Shown: piece by piece, positions 1 to 9,329 of the stretch | How positions within the stretch are numbered: the stretch's first letter is position 1 | Layout: each line of letters opens with the position of its first letter | NCBI GenBank assembly: GCA_016712035.1 | Contig: JADJRT010000012.1 | Location: 70,593-134,592, forward strand | Length of the DNA stretch: 64,000 nucleotides | From: Flammeovirgaceae bacterium | GTDB taxonomy: Bacteria; Bacteroidota; Bacteroidia; Cytophagales; Cyclobacteriaceae | Reading direction: 5' to 3' | Notes under the pieces: model-generated | What the model was told of the DNA's origin: nothing | What the model saw: only the letters and a program-made list of their open reading frames with translations | The model's database searches: none | Made by a program: the position numbers and the translations under genes

Positions 1-120
1 ACACCCCACCATTGCAGAAACATTTTGTTGTGCGCTGGCCTTCTATTGTGTCCTGCGATTGTTGAATGAGAACTCGCGCACGGGCAAAAAGTGAAAAAGT
101 GTTCCACGAGAAATAACGAC

Positions 121-688
121 CTACTGTTTAAAATTAATCTTTCCGCAATGAATTTCTTTATCGTTAATTCTGTAAAAAAGATTTTGCCCTTTTAAGCTGA
201 GTCCTGTTCGCAATGTACCATCAACCCCTTTATTAAAGAGCGTTACGACATAAAATGCACTTGATTCTTTTGGATTAATAGTTCTTTTTACTGAAGATGC
301 CTTCTGAAGACCTTTATCTAAAAAAGATTCTAAAACTGGCAGACCATAATTAAACAAATGTTCTTTCTCAATTGTCATTGTATCCGAAGGAAGAAATAGT
401 TTAAAGTAGCGTCCGGCTGAAGATGCAAGCTCAAGTGAATCTGCAGGAAAATCAATCGTCAACGTGAAAGGATTATCTGTTTCATTTATTATACGAGTCC
501 AAAATACAGCATAAACGAATACCTTACCATTATGGTCAGTATATCTTAGTCCACCTTTTGGAAAGCTGTTTTGAATTATTACGTCTTTTACGTCAGAACG
601 AGGTGTACTTCGATTCGGTGTCAATAGAAGTTTGTCCTATTGCAGTCAAGCAAATTGTCATTAGTGTGATAGTAATCAATATTCTCAT
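121..688 (-). CDS. Secreted orphan protein, frameshifted
   Basis: No family recognised. The protein starts with a short hydrophobic signal peptide (MRILITITLMTICLTAIGQ) read from 688, and continues after a one-base shift near 600-610 into a 150-residue region of alternating beta-type segments ending at 121. Reading across the break gives a smooth SKYT-PRSDVKDV junction, so I treat the two parts as one gene of about 188 residues. The longer upstream start (784) adds a non-signal-like leader and was not chosen. It sits downstream of the AAA_13 ATPase on the same strand but 230 bases away, with an inverted-repeat region between, so co-transcription is uncertain. Location is inferred to be periplasm or cell surface; function unknown. 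Confidence 0.5.
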
Positions 689-744
689 AAGTCTGTTATC
701 AATCTGTCCGGAGGGCTTGCTTGCAACGTTTGTGTATGAAACGT

Positions 745-862
745 GGCTGGGCTTTCGAAGTGCGTCACTGTCCCACGAAACCAAACGTAATTTGAAAACT
801 AAACTACAAATTTACACTGAACCCCAGCCATGTTTTATACATTTTGTTACCGGCTGGGCTTC
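745..862. repeat. Three copies of an 11-12 base arm, direct and inverted
   Basis: The word GGCTGGGCTTTC occurs at 745-756 and GGCTGGGCTTC at 852-862. The near-complement GAACCCCAGCC occurs at 819-829, so 819-829 and 852-862 can form an 11-base stem (one mismatch) with a 22-base loop, and 745-756 can pair with 819-829 instead. The 689-921 stretch holds nothing else I can identify. Function unknown; it could be a recombination-site-like or terminator-like structure between accessory genes. Confidence 0.5.
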
Positions 863-921
863 AGTCGTTCGTTGACTTTTTTAATACAAAGTCAACGGTC
901 ATAGTTGCACTTCAATTAGGG

Positions 922-3286
922 CTAGGTGTCCTGTATTAAATTGTCCAGCTCTGGTGCTGTTATGGTGTTTGGATTAATTCCTAATGCCGTATAGTTCGGC
1001 ATGGGAATTCCATGATGAGGCATCCATGAAACACTATTTATCAGATTGAAATTACTAATTATAGTTGCTCTGCTGCCGTTGTCTCTGAAAACTACGCCTG
1101 ATGTGTCAAGAAATGAAACAAGTCTACCGAAAGTCTTTTGGCCTTGCATTAAACGGATTTCTTTATAGAACTTGAAACGCAAGTGAGATTCTAACACGTT
1201 TCTCAACCAACCTAATACAGTATCCTTTAGCGCATGGTTGGGATTGGTTCGGAAGGCTTCCAATGCTTCAATGTGTTTGAAGTAGTCATTTTTTACTAAA
1301 TCATTTAAAATCACACTCTTCGATTATCGAAGCCTTAGCCGCAAAATTCTCTGTTATCCGTAAAGTGTTTTTATCAACCAAGCCAAAGTCCTTACCAATT
1401 TCATGAAGGAAATATTCGTTATGGCTCAAAACAACAACTTGTCTCATTTGCTGAACCAATCCTTTAATTATTCCTGTGGTATATGTTCTACGATTCGTAT
1501 CCAAACTAGATAATGGATCATCAAAAATCAAAATCTTGCCTTGGCGATTCGGATCAATGTCAAGTTTAGATAAAAAGAAAGCTAGTGCAATTGTGCTTTT
1601 GTCTCCTTCACTCAAGCATTGCTTTGCATTAAATGGTTGATTTGGAATGAATGAAATATCGTGTCCGTCAATTGTTAGATTGTAAGTAATTTTGCTTTGC
1701 ATTGCTCTACCTTGAGGAGCAACATGGACAACATTGGCGATCCTAAAATGAGTTTTGAAAATATTTCCTAAATAGTGGTTAATCCGTGTTTGGTAGCTAT
1801 TAAAAAAACTGTCGCTGCGGTTTGTTGTTGTTGAGATAACGTTGTGTAAGCGGTTTCTAAACTTGCAAGAGTTTGCTTCTCCGCAGAAAGTTGGGCGCAG
1901 AGACTAGCAATTTGAGGTTCAAATCTTTTTTTAGTTCTTTTTAATCTTTCCACTTCAATCTGGGCATTTGCGACAGTTTGAATTCCCGATCGAAAAGTTG
2001 TTACTGTAGCGTTATAAGTTACAACGCTTTGATTGTAGATGTTAATGTTTGCATTTATTGTCTGTCCTGAAGCTTGAAAAGCAATGGCAGTGTCTGTAGC
2101 AACTGCTATAGTAGGATTTTGTAGTTTTGTTGAACTGTAGAATCAAACTTTGAAACTCTGCTCTTAAAATAGTTTCATCCGCAATAATGTTAAAAACAGG
2201 TAACTGAACAGTATTAGGAAGATGTATTGACCATGAAGCAATTCGTCCGGTATTTATCTGGTGGATATTATTAATTGCTTGAATTGTGGCTTCCAAATTA
2301 AAACTTTGAAGCGATCTCAAATGAGTCTGAAGACGTTGAACCAAAGAGTTAAATTCTTCATTAAACTGGCTTGTGTATGCATTTAGAATTTCAACACTAC
2401 CGTCAATTGTTTGTTTGCAAAAGGGACAAGAAATAGAAACCTCATTAGCAGTTTGCTTACTCTTGACATACCTAAATCCTTTTTGCAACCAACTTTCAGG
2501 TCCTTCAATGGAGTTGCCTTGCAAGTCATGGCAATGATTTGAAAACAAAGTTTGCAAAGCTTCATTTTGAATTGATTGTGAGGTTGTTTGCAAATCTGTG
2601 ATTAGTGAAGTAAAGTTTATTCCTGAATTTATCCGCGAAAGAGAAGATAAGTCTTGCAATGTTCGAATTATTGAATTCGCATTTGCACTCGCTAAAGCCG
2701 CTTCTGCTGCTGTAATTAGTTGATCAATTCCATTGGCTTGCGAAGGAGGAATTGTAAGAAAGGAACTAATTAAATATGAAGTGAGGTTGTTACCGACTTG
2801 TTGAGTTAACTGGAGTTCGATACTTGCTTGGTTTTGCCTTGATGTGGTTTTACTAACTTTGTTTTGTTCAATTTGATTTTGAATAGCAATTCCCTGTGCA
2901 CCGATTACAAATTGGTGAAGTTGTTTTTTATGTTCATCATTAAAGTCAAAACCTGAATAAATATTATCATTTACAAAGTGAATATCAAAAATCTCAATAT
3001 CAGGAAAAGGATTCGTCCAACCTGCTGCGCCAAAAGTGTGAAATATATTTGGGGTTCCAGTTTGAGTTATTTGAGCTGCTTGGGGTGCTGTGTTATTTGT
3101 GGAAATTCTACTTCTGACAATGTCAGGACTATTAGTCGTTAAAGAACGCAGGACAGAAGTTAGAGTTGTTTTTCCGCCACCATTGTCGCCATAGATTAAA
3201 GTTAATTTTTTGAAATTGACCTGTCCCGCTGCCTGGTAGTTTCGGAATTTTCCAATAGAGATAAGTCGATCAATTTTATTTATCAT
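922..3286 (-). CDS. AAA_13 (RloC/PrrC-like) ATPase with zinc hook, frameshifted
   Basis: About 788 residues once three frameshifts are bridged (near 2130, 1778 and 1305). The N-terminus has a P-loop, IYGDNGGGKTTL (residues ~30-41). A coiled-coil-rich middle holds a CPFC zinc-hook motif (~295), as in Rad50-like proteins and RloC. The C-terminal third has an ABC-type signature LSEGDKSTIALAF, Walker B KILIFDDPLSSLD and a switch histidine SHNEYF. An R-x3-E pair (RNVLE, bases 1189-1203) followed by HH is compatible with, but does not prove, the Arg/Glu/His site of RloC/PrrC anticodon nucleases. Known family members are DNA-damage- or phage-responsive tRNA nucleases; other AAA_13 proteins lack a proven nuclease. 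No restriction genes are visible beside it. The family call is firm; the nuclease function is inference. Confidence 0.75.
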
Positions 3287-3482
3287 ATTGGTAAGCTGTC
3301 CATTTCATAAAGCTTTAGCCTTGTGTCATTTTCAAATTGGCACTTCTGTCATTGCCTTGCCGGTAACATCCGAATATATGCAATTGTTGATATTTCTAAT
3401 ATGGCGTGAAGCCCGAATGTGCATAAACCCTTCCAAATTGGCAGGCTATATGCAACTAACATAGATTTCTATGAAGATCTCA

Positions 3483-4497
3483 TTATTTTATTCGCGCCAG
3501 CTTTTTATTACCCGCCACTATAACCAAACTGCCGTGCCGTGCTTTTTTTTACCACATGGTATCCGGTTTCATCCGAGAGCGGAGACCAGTCCAGTCCGCC
3601 ATTATTTGAAATATCAATGCCTTTTGGTCCGGCCGCAAGTATCCGGGTGTTGGAAAGATATTCTACACATTCTCTGTAGCCGCGGGTAGGGGTTGCCGGT
3701 TGAGTCCATGTTGCACCACCATCTTTGGTTAGTAAAATATGTTGTGTGGCCAAGGTATCGCGTACATAGTTGCCACCTACCACAATGCCATTGTCTTTAT
3801 CGCGAAACGCAAGCGAAAAAATTCCCGTGCCACTTTCACCTTGTATAATGGGCGGTGAAAAAATCTTCCATGATTTTCCGAGATTGGAAGTAGTAAGCAG
3901 TCGCGAAACTTTTCCACCGGTAGAAATCAGTAATCTTGATTGATCATAATACCGGATGCCCGTGCCACTGGCCGCAAAGGAACCTTCGCCTTCGCTGAGT
4001 ATCGGTCGCTGGGCTTCCGGTAATTCCTTCCAGATTTTTCCGCCATCGTGTGTGGCGAGCAGCAACATCCGTTTGTCAATAGCATCTCCATAAATAATTC
4101 CTTCGGTATCATTCCAAAAATCAATGCCATCCATAAAGGCATCGGGGTGATCAAGGGTGTAAACAGTAGCCCAGGTTTTTCCACCATCACTAGTTTTAAG
4201 AACAGTTGCCGGTGAGCCGGCATTGGCGATAACCGCTACATCGGCATTAAAGGCATAAAGTGAACGAAAGTCTGATTTTTCAAAACTGGGTACTTGCGCG
4301 AATTGCCACGTTACACCGCCATCTGTAGTTTTCCCAATCCAACCCTGGCTGCCGCTTACCCACGCAAGCTTATCATTGATAACGGAAAGTCCCCGGAAGG
4401 AACTTTGCACAGGAACTTCGTAGGGTAAAAGTATGGGTTGTGATTGGGCAACTAAAGCCGTAAAAAATAAAATCAGCATGGATACTAAGATTCTCAT
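3483..4497 (-). CDS. Exported BNR-repeat (Ycf48/sortilin-like) beta-propeller protein
   Basis: Predicted secreted seven-bladed propeller protein of about 338 residues. It starts with a signal peptide (MRILVSMLILFFTALVAQSQ) at 4497; the longer upstream reading has no signal and was rejected. Asp-box/BNR units are clear: TTDGGVTW, TSDGGKTW, THDGGKIW, TSNLGKSW, TKDGGATW and SNNGGLDW. The visible frame stops at 3508, but skipping one A in the run at 3542-3550 (T run on the plus strand) continues the conserved tail VVKKARHGSLVIVAG to a stop at 3483, so the break is probably a homopolymer error. Divergent from the SGNH hydrolase at 4595. Such proteins are often annotated as oxidoreductases without evidence; real role unknown. 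Confidence 0.75.
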
Positions 4498-4594
4498 TGC
4501 TACCTTGTCGTTTGGATTTAGAAAAAAGTAAACTGTTTCCGTTTTGTCAAAAGTACTCTGTTTTATCCCGATAATTTTTAATCTTTTTTTGCCC

Positions 4595-5179
4595 ATGCAA
4601 AAGAAATCGTTCAAATATCTCGCGTTAGGCGATTCGTATACCATTGGCGAAAGTGTTACTGAAAAAGATCGGTGGCCCAATCAACTCGCAGAAAAGCTAT
4701 CGATACCCAAGCCCCGCATTATTGCCACCACGGGGTGGCGCACCGATGATCTGAAAGGCGCGATGGATGCCGCGAACTTGTCCAACGACTATGATCTTGT
4801 TTCGCTTTCGATTGGTGTTAACAATCAATATCAGGCTAAACCAACCACACAGTATGAAGTTGAATTTGAAGAGTTATTGAAGCGTGCGATCGAACTCGCT
4901 AAGGGAAATAGTAAAAACGTTTTTGTTGTTTCTATTCCTGATTACGGATTTACACCTTTCGGCAAGCCAAAGCAGGAAACGATCACACCGCAGATTGATC
5001 AATTTAATGAGATTAATAAACGGATAACCGAAAAATATAAAATTTCCTATTTCGATATTACCGAAATCTCCCGCAAAGGATTGGACGACCCAACGCTCGT
5101 TGCAACAGATGGATTGCATCCTTCCGGTAAAATGTACACGCTTTGGGTTGATAGAATCAGTGCGGGATTAAAAAATTAA
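4595..5179 (+). CDS. SGNH/GDSL-family hydrolase
   Basis: A 194-residue esterase-fold protein. Block I is LALGDSYTIGE (catalytic Ser, residue ~12). Block III is degenerate as IGVNNQ in place of GxND. Block V is DGLHPS with the catalytic Asp and His. I chose the ATG at 4595, which starts just before the first beta strand; an upstream ATG at 4544 would add a hydrophobic leader and overlap the promoter space of the divergent propeller gene. No signal peptide with this start, so probably cytoplasmic. The family hydrolyses ester bonds of lipids or carbohydrates; substrate unknown. A second, different SGNH gene (tesA-like) follows convergently at 5370. Confidence 0.8.
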   Translation: MQKKSFKYLALGDSYTIGESVTEKDRWPNQLAEKLSIPKPRIIATTGWRTDDLKGAMDAANLSNDYDLVSLSIGVNNQYQAKPTTQYEVEFEELLKRAIELAKGNSKNVFVVSIPDYGFTPFGKPKQETITPQIDQFNEINKRITEKYKISYFDITEISRKGLDDPTLVATDGLHPSGKMYTLWVDRISAGLKN

Positions 5180-5230
5180 AACTTTTAATCACGAAATCCT
5201 TAAGGATACGGAGTTTCGATAAATTCTTAG

Positions 5231-5332
5231 TTGACAGTTGACAAAAAATCAATTGACAATATTAAATCTTGGTGATACGATTATCTGATATGGAAAATTT
5301 TGTCAATTGAATCATTGTTAATTGTCAATTAC
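5231..5332. repeat. TTGACAATT-type inverted repeats between convergent genes
   Basis: TCAATTGACAA at 5250-5260 is exactly complementary to TTGTCAATTGA at 5301-5311, an 11-base inverted repeat 40 bases apart. Related GTTGACAGTTGACA words lie at 5231-5244 and TTAATTGTCAATTA at 5319-5332. The 190-base gap contains no ORF. A terminator function between the convergent genes is possible but there is no T-tract hairpin. Confidence 0.45.
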
Positions 5333-5369
5333 GTTGTTTGAAAAATGCTCATTAATAATTAACAGAACA

Positions 5370-5984
5370 CTAGATCAATTTCTCAAAAACCCTTTTCAGA
5401 TTGTCCGCAATAATTTTATGCCCTTCCGAAGTAGGGTGGATGCCATCGGCCTGATTAAGTTTTTCAATGCCACCTACACCATCCAGAATAAAAGGAATTA
5501 AAGTCGCTTTATTTTTGGTGGCAAGCGCAGGGTAAATATTTTTGAAATCATCGGTGTATTGTTTGCCCATGTTGGGCGGCACCATCATACCGGCCAGCAC
5601 AATTTTGCAGGCGGGATTTTTCGCTTTCACCTTATCAATAATCTGTTGCAGATTGGTAATGGTTTGATCAACAGGCAGTCCGCGTAAGCCATCGTTGGCG
5701 CCCAGTTCCAAAACAAAAATATCGATTGGTTGTCGTAAGACCCAATCAATGCGGCCTAAGCCTCCTGCCGAAGTTTCACCACTCAATCCGGCATTCACTA
5801 CTTTCACTTTTTTTCCATTGGTGTTTAATTCTTTTTCAAGCAAAGCCGGAAAAGCTTCTTCAGTAGAAAGTCCATAGCCGGCCGTCAGGCTGTCACCAAA
5901 AAAAAGAATTACTTTAGGTGTTTGAAACGCGTTAATAACCAAAAGAAGGACAATAATCACTGCATTTTTACCGACTACCAACAT
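5370..5984 (-). CDS. tesA: TesA-like arylesterase / lysophospholipase L1
   Basis: A 204-residue SGNH hydrolase of the TesA/arylesterase type, acting on acyl-CoA thioesters or lysophospholipid esters in the periplasm. All blocks are present: VILFFGDSLTAGYGL (Ser), NAGLSGETSAGG (Gly, oxyanion), LELGANDGLRG (Asn) and DGIHPTSEGH (catalytic Asp/His). The N-terminus (VVGKNAVIIVLLLVINAF) is a signal peptide or membrane anchor. It is divergent from ybbA-ybbP across 79 bases, the same arrangement as E. coli tesA/ybbA/ybbP, which supports the assignment. No frameshift. Confidence 0.85.
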   Translation of the reverse strand: MLVVGKNAVIIVLLLVINAFQTPKVILFFGDSLTAGYGLSTEEAFPALLEKELNTNGKKVKVVNAGLSGETSAGGLGRIDWVLRQPIDIFVLELGANDGLRGLPVDQTITNLQQIIDKVKAKNPACKIVLAGMMVPPNMGKQYTDDFKNIYPALATKNKATLIPFILDGVGGIEKLNQADGIHPTSEGHKIIADNLKRVFEKLI

Positions 5985-6063
5985 ATACGTGGGGTTAATA
6001 TCTAATCTGAAACAATTTTACTCAATAAACGATTTATATTCTGATCTGTTAACTTAAATAATC

Positions 6064-6756
6064 ATGCCAGAAACCGTATTGCAAGCCGAGGGCTTAACAA
6101 AAATTTATAAATCTGCTGAGCGGGATTTAACCGTGCTCGATAACGTGTCGTTTGAGGCGAAGGAGGGCACCAGCCTTTCCATCATTGGCCCTTCGGGTAG
6201 TGGTAAAACAACGTTGCTCGGTTTGTGTGCTGGTCTGGATGTTCCCTCATCGGGAACGATCTCGCTAATGGGCTTTAAGTTGAACGTTATGGATGAGGAC
6301 GATCGCGCCTACATCCGAAATAGATTTGTTGGATTTGTATTTCAGAATTTTCAATTGCTACCCACCCTCACGGCTCTTGAAAATGTTATGATTCCGTTAG
6401 AATTACGAGGCGACCGAAATGTGGAGCCCCTGGCTAAAGATTTATTGGCTCGTGTGGGCTTAAGTGAACGATTTAATCATTATCCGTCACAGCTTTCGGG
6501 TGGCGAACAACAACGGGTAGCGATGGCACGCGCGTTTATCACTTCACCCCGGATTTTATTTGCCGATGAACCTACTGGCAATTTAGATGAAGAGAATGCG
6601 CACCAAATAGCAGATTTACTTTTTGGCATGAACCGCGAAGAAAAAACAACACTGGTGTTGGTAACCCATAATCTCGAACTGGCCCAGAAAACACAACGAA
6701 TTTTACAAATGAAAGGTGGCAAGTTGGTGAATGAACAGATTCTGAATTTGGTATGA
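6064..6756 (+). CDS. ybbA: YbbA-type ABC transporter ATPase
   Basis: A 230-residue cytoplasmic ATPase of the MacB/LolD/YbbA class. Walker A is GPSGSGKTT (~45), the Q-loop is VFQNFQLLP, the signature is LSGGEQQRVAMARA (~145), Walker B is ILFADEPTGNLD and the H-loop is VTHNLELA. The ATG at 6064 is the only sensible start. Its stop overlaps the start of the permease gene (ATGA, 6753-6756), so the two are translated together. In the YbbAP family the pair is mechanotransmission-type rather than a classic importer; an envelope lipid or lipoprotein substrate is inferred from the tesA linkage. Confidence 0.9.
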   Translation: MPETVLQAEGLTKIYKSAERDLTVLDNVSFEAKEGTSLSIIGPSGSGKTTLLGLCAGLDVPSSGTISLMGFKLNVMDEDDRAYIRNRFVGFVFQNFQLLPTLTALENVMIPLELRGDRNVEPLAKDLLARVGLSERFNHYPSQLSGGEQQRVAMARAFITSPRILFADEPTGNLDEENAHQIADLLFGMNREEKTTLVLVTHNLELAQKTQRILQMKGGKLVNEQILNLV

Positions 6757-9321
6757 TCGAATACATCATTAAAATAAAGCGTGAGGTTCGGTCTATTTTT
6801 CGCGACCGGTGGGTGTGGGCCATGGCCTGGCGAGATGGACGACATAATTTTTCGCGGCTGTTTCTTTTCGTGGCCTCTTTAATCTCTGGGATTGCAGCTA
6901 TCGTAGCCATCGGATCATTGAACTATGCCATGCAGGATGAGTTGGATAGAAATGCAAAAGAATTGTTGGGGGCCGACCTTGTTTTAAATAGCAATAAACC
7001 GTTTGATACAAGTTTTATAAAAAAATTGATACGGCTGACCGCCAGTTTGCCAAAGATGCAGACATGGCATCCATGGTCATGTTTCTGAATACGAAACAAA
7101 GTCGTTTGATAAAGCTGACTGCTCTAGAGGGTGACTTCCCTTTTTATGGAGACTTGGTAACACAACCAGCCAATGCGCACGAGCGAATGCAGTCGGGTAA
7201 CTATGCTATGCTGGATGAATCACTGGCGCGCCAGTATGAAGTGAGCTCTGATGACACAATAAAAATCGGAAGCCTGAATTTTATTGTTGTCGGAGTGGTT
7301 GAAAAGTTTCCGGGTGGGGGTGCTCTTACCACTACACTGGCCCCGGCCGTCTACATCTCCATGTCGGCCTTAGATTCAACGGGGTTGGTGCAATTTGGTA
7401 GCCGGGTTAATTACAGTTTGTTTGTTAAAACGGTTTCCGATAAAGAAACGGAAACGTTGATTAAAAGCGTGAAGACGCTCATTAAAGATTTGGGCTATTC
7501 CTACGATACAATTGAAGAGCGGAAGGATGATTTAGGCGATGGATTCCGATCCGTTTATCGTTTCTTTTCCATGCTTGCTTTTGTTGCTTTAATACTAGGA
7601 TGCATAGGGGTAGCTAGTTCAGTTCATATTTATGCACGCGAGAAGCGCGATGAAGTAGCCGTACTTCGCTGTGTGGGGTCATCGGGCTGGCAGGCTTTTA
7701 ATATTTACTTTATTCAGATTTTTGTATTGGGCGTAGTGGGTAGTTTTATTGGCGCTGCATTGGGCGTAGGTATTCAACAGATTATCCCGTATGCTTTTGG
7801 AGAATATCTTCCCCTGGAATTACAATTTGATATTTCATGGCGTGCGTTTGGTGAGGGAGTTTTTGTTGGGATTTTAGTTTCGGTCTTATTTTCCATTTTG
7901 CCTTTGGTGGCGGTTCGGTTTGTTCCACCTCTTTCGGTGTTGCGTGCCGACTTCACTCCGGTACGTACCTTTTCTAAAGTACGATGGGTCACCATGATTC
8001 TTATCGGCTTGTTTCCTATTATCGCGGCCGCTTATCAAACCCGGAGTTTTTTAATAGGCGGATCTTTCACCTTGGGATTAGCGGTTGCACTGGCCAGTTT
8101 AATGTTGGTGGCTATTGGATTACTTTTTTTGGTTCGAAGATTCTTTCCCCGAAAGGGAACATTCATATTTCGTCATGCCTTATCAAATTTGTTCAGGCCC
8201 AATAATCAAACGCAGGTGTTGTTAGTAACCATCGGCTTAGGTGCGTTTATCATTGCAACGTTAAATATCATTCAAAGCAGTTTACTGAATCAGGTAGAGT
8301 TTAAAGGCAACACGAATCAATCCAATACGATCTTGTTTGATATTCAATCTTCGCAGCGCGATGCCGTGGTTAATCTGGTCACGAAACATAATCTTCCGAT
8401 CAATCAGGTGGTGCCTATTGTTACCTGTCGCCTAAGCGAAATCAAGGGCCGCTCTATCGATGAGTTGGAGAAAGATGATACGGTGAAGATACCTAACTGG
8501 GCCATGACGCGTGAGTACCGGGTCACCTATCGCGACAGTTTACATGTGTCGGAAGAATTGTTGAAGGGCGAGATTCATTCCTTAAAGAAAAATCAAACCG
8601 ATTCAGTATGGGTAAGTATTTCAGAAGGCATGCACGAAACTTTGCAGCTTGGTGTTGGCGATTCACTTGTATTTGATGTGCAGGGTGTACCTATTAAAAC
8701 TTTTATTAGTGGTATCCGCAAAGTAGATTGGCCGGAAGATCCTCCTAATTTTATTTTTGTCTTCCCGAACGGGGTTTTGGAAAATGCACCGCAGATCTGG
8801 GTTGTCTCTACACGTGTTGATGACCCACAAAACGTAATTCAATTTCAACAAGAGCTCGTTTTCGGATTCCCCAATGTTTCGCTCATTGACTTGCGCTTGA
8901 TTTTAAGTACAGTCAATGAGCTATTTAGCAAAGTGGGTTTAGTGGTTCGCTTTCTGGCTTTGTTTAGTATTATTACCGGACTGGTTGTATTGGCTGGTGC
9001 GGTTATGAATAGTCGGTTTGCCCGGATTAAGGAAAACGTATTATTAAGAACGATTGGAGCTCGTACCAAACAAATTATGTTAATCACCTTGATTGAATAT
9101 GGCTATGTAGGAATTTTTTCTGCCATTACCGGAATGATTCTTTCGCTGGGCGGAGGTTGGTTACTGACTAAATTTTTCTTTGAAGTTCAGTTTTCTGTTA
9201 ATGTATTGGAACTGGCTATTATTTCTATAGGGGTTGTTATACTTACTATTGTTATCGGTTGGTGGAATTCACGCGAAGTAATCTCCACGCCCCCTTGCAG
9301 GTATTGCGTAAGGAGGGTTAA
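6753..9321 (+). CDS. ybbP: YbbP-type FtsX-family ABC permease, frameshifted
   Basis: Large FtsX/MacB-fold permease of about 855 residues. A first membrane segment (LFLFVASLISGIAAIVAIGS) is followed by a periplasmic domain. A membrane block at ~7560-8130 is followed by a second periplasmic region (8230-8920) and three C-terminal helices. The frame breaks in the A7 run near 7018-7025; adding the missing register gives KKIDTADRQFAKDADMASM, joining both parts. A second break near 9295 (CCCCCTT) restores the family-like end PPLQVLRKEG with stop at 9321. Length and two-repeat FtsX architecture match YbbP. Partner of ybbA. Confidence 0.85.
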
Positions 9322-9329
9322 CTTGGGGC

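Noticed and set aside
558..875. 105-residue plus-strand ORF
   Set aside because: It overlaps the antisense of the secreted orphan gene and the inverted repeats, has no ribosome site and no family pattern.
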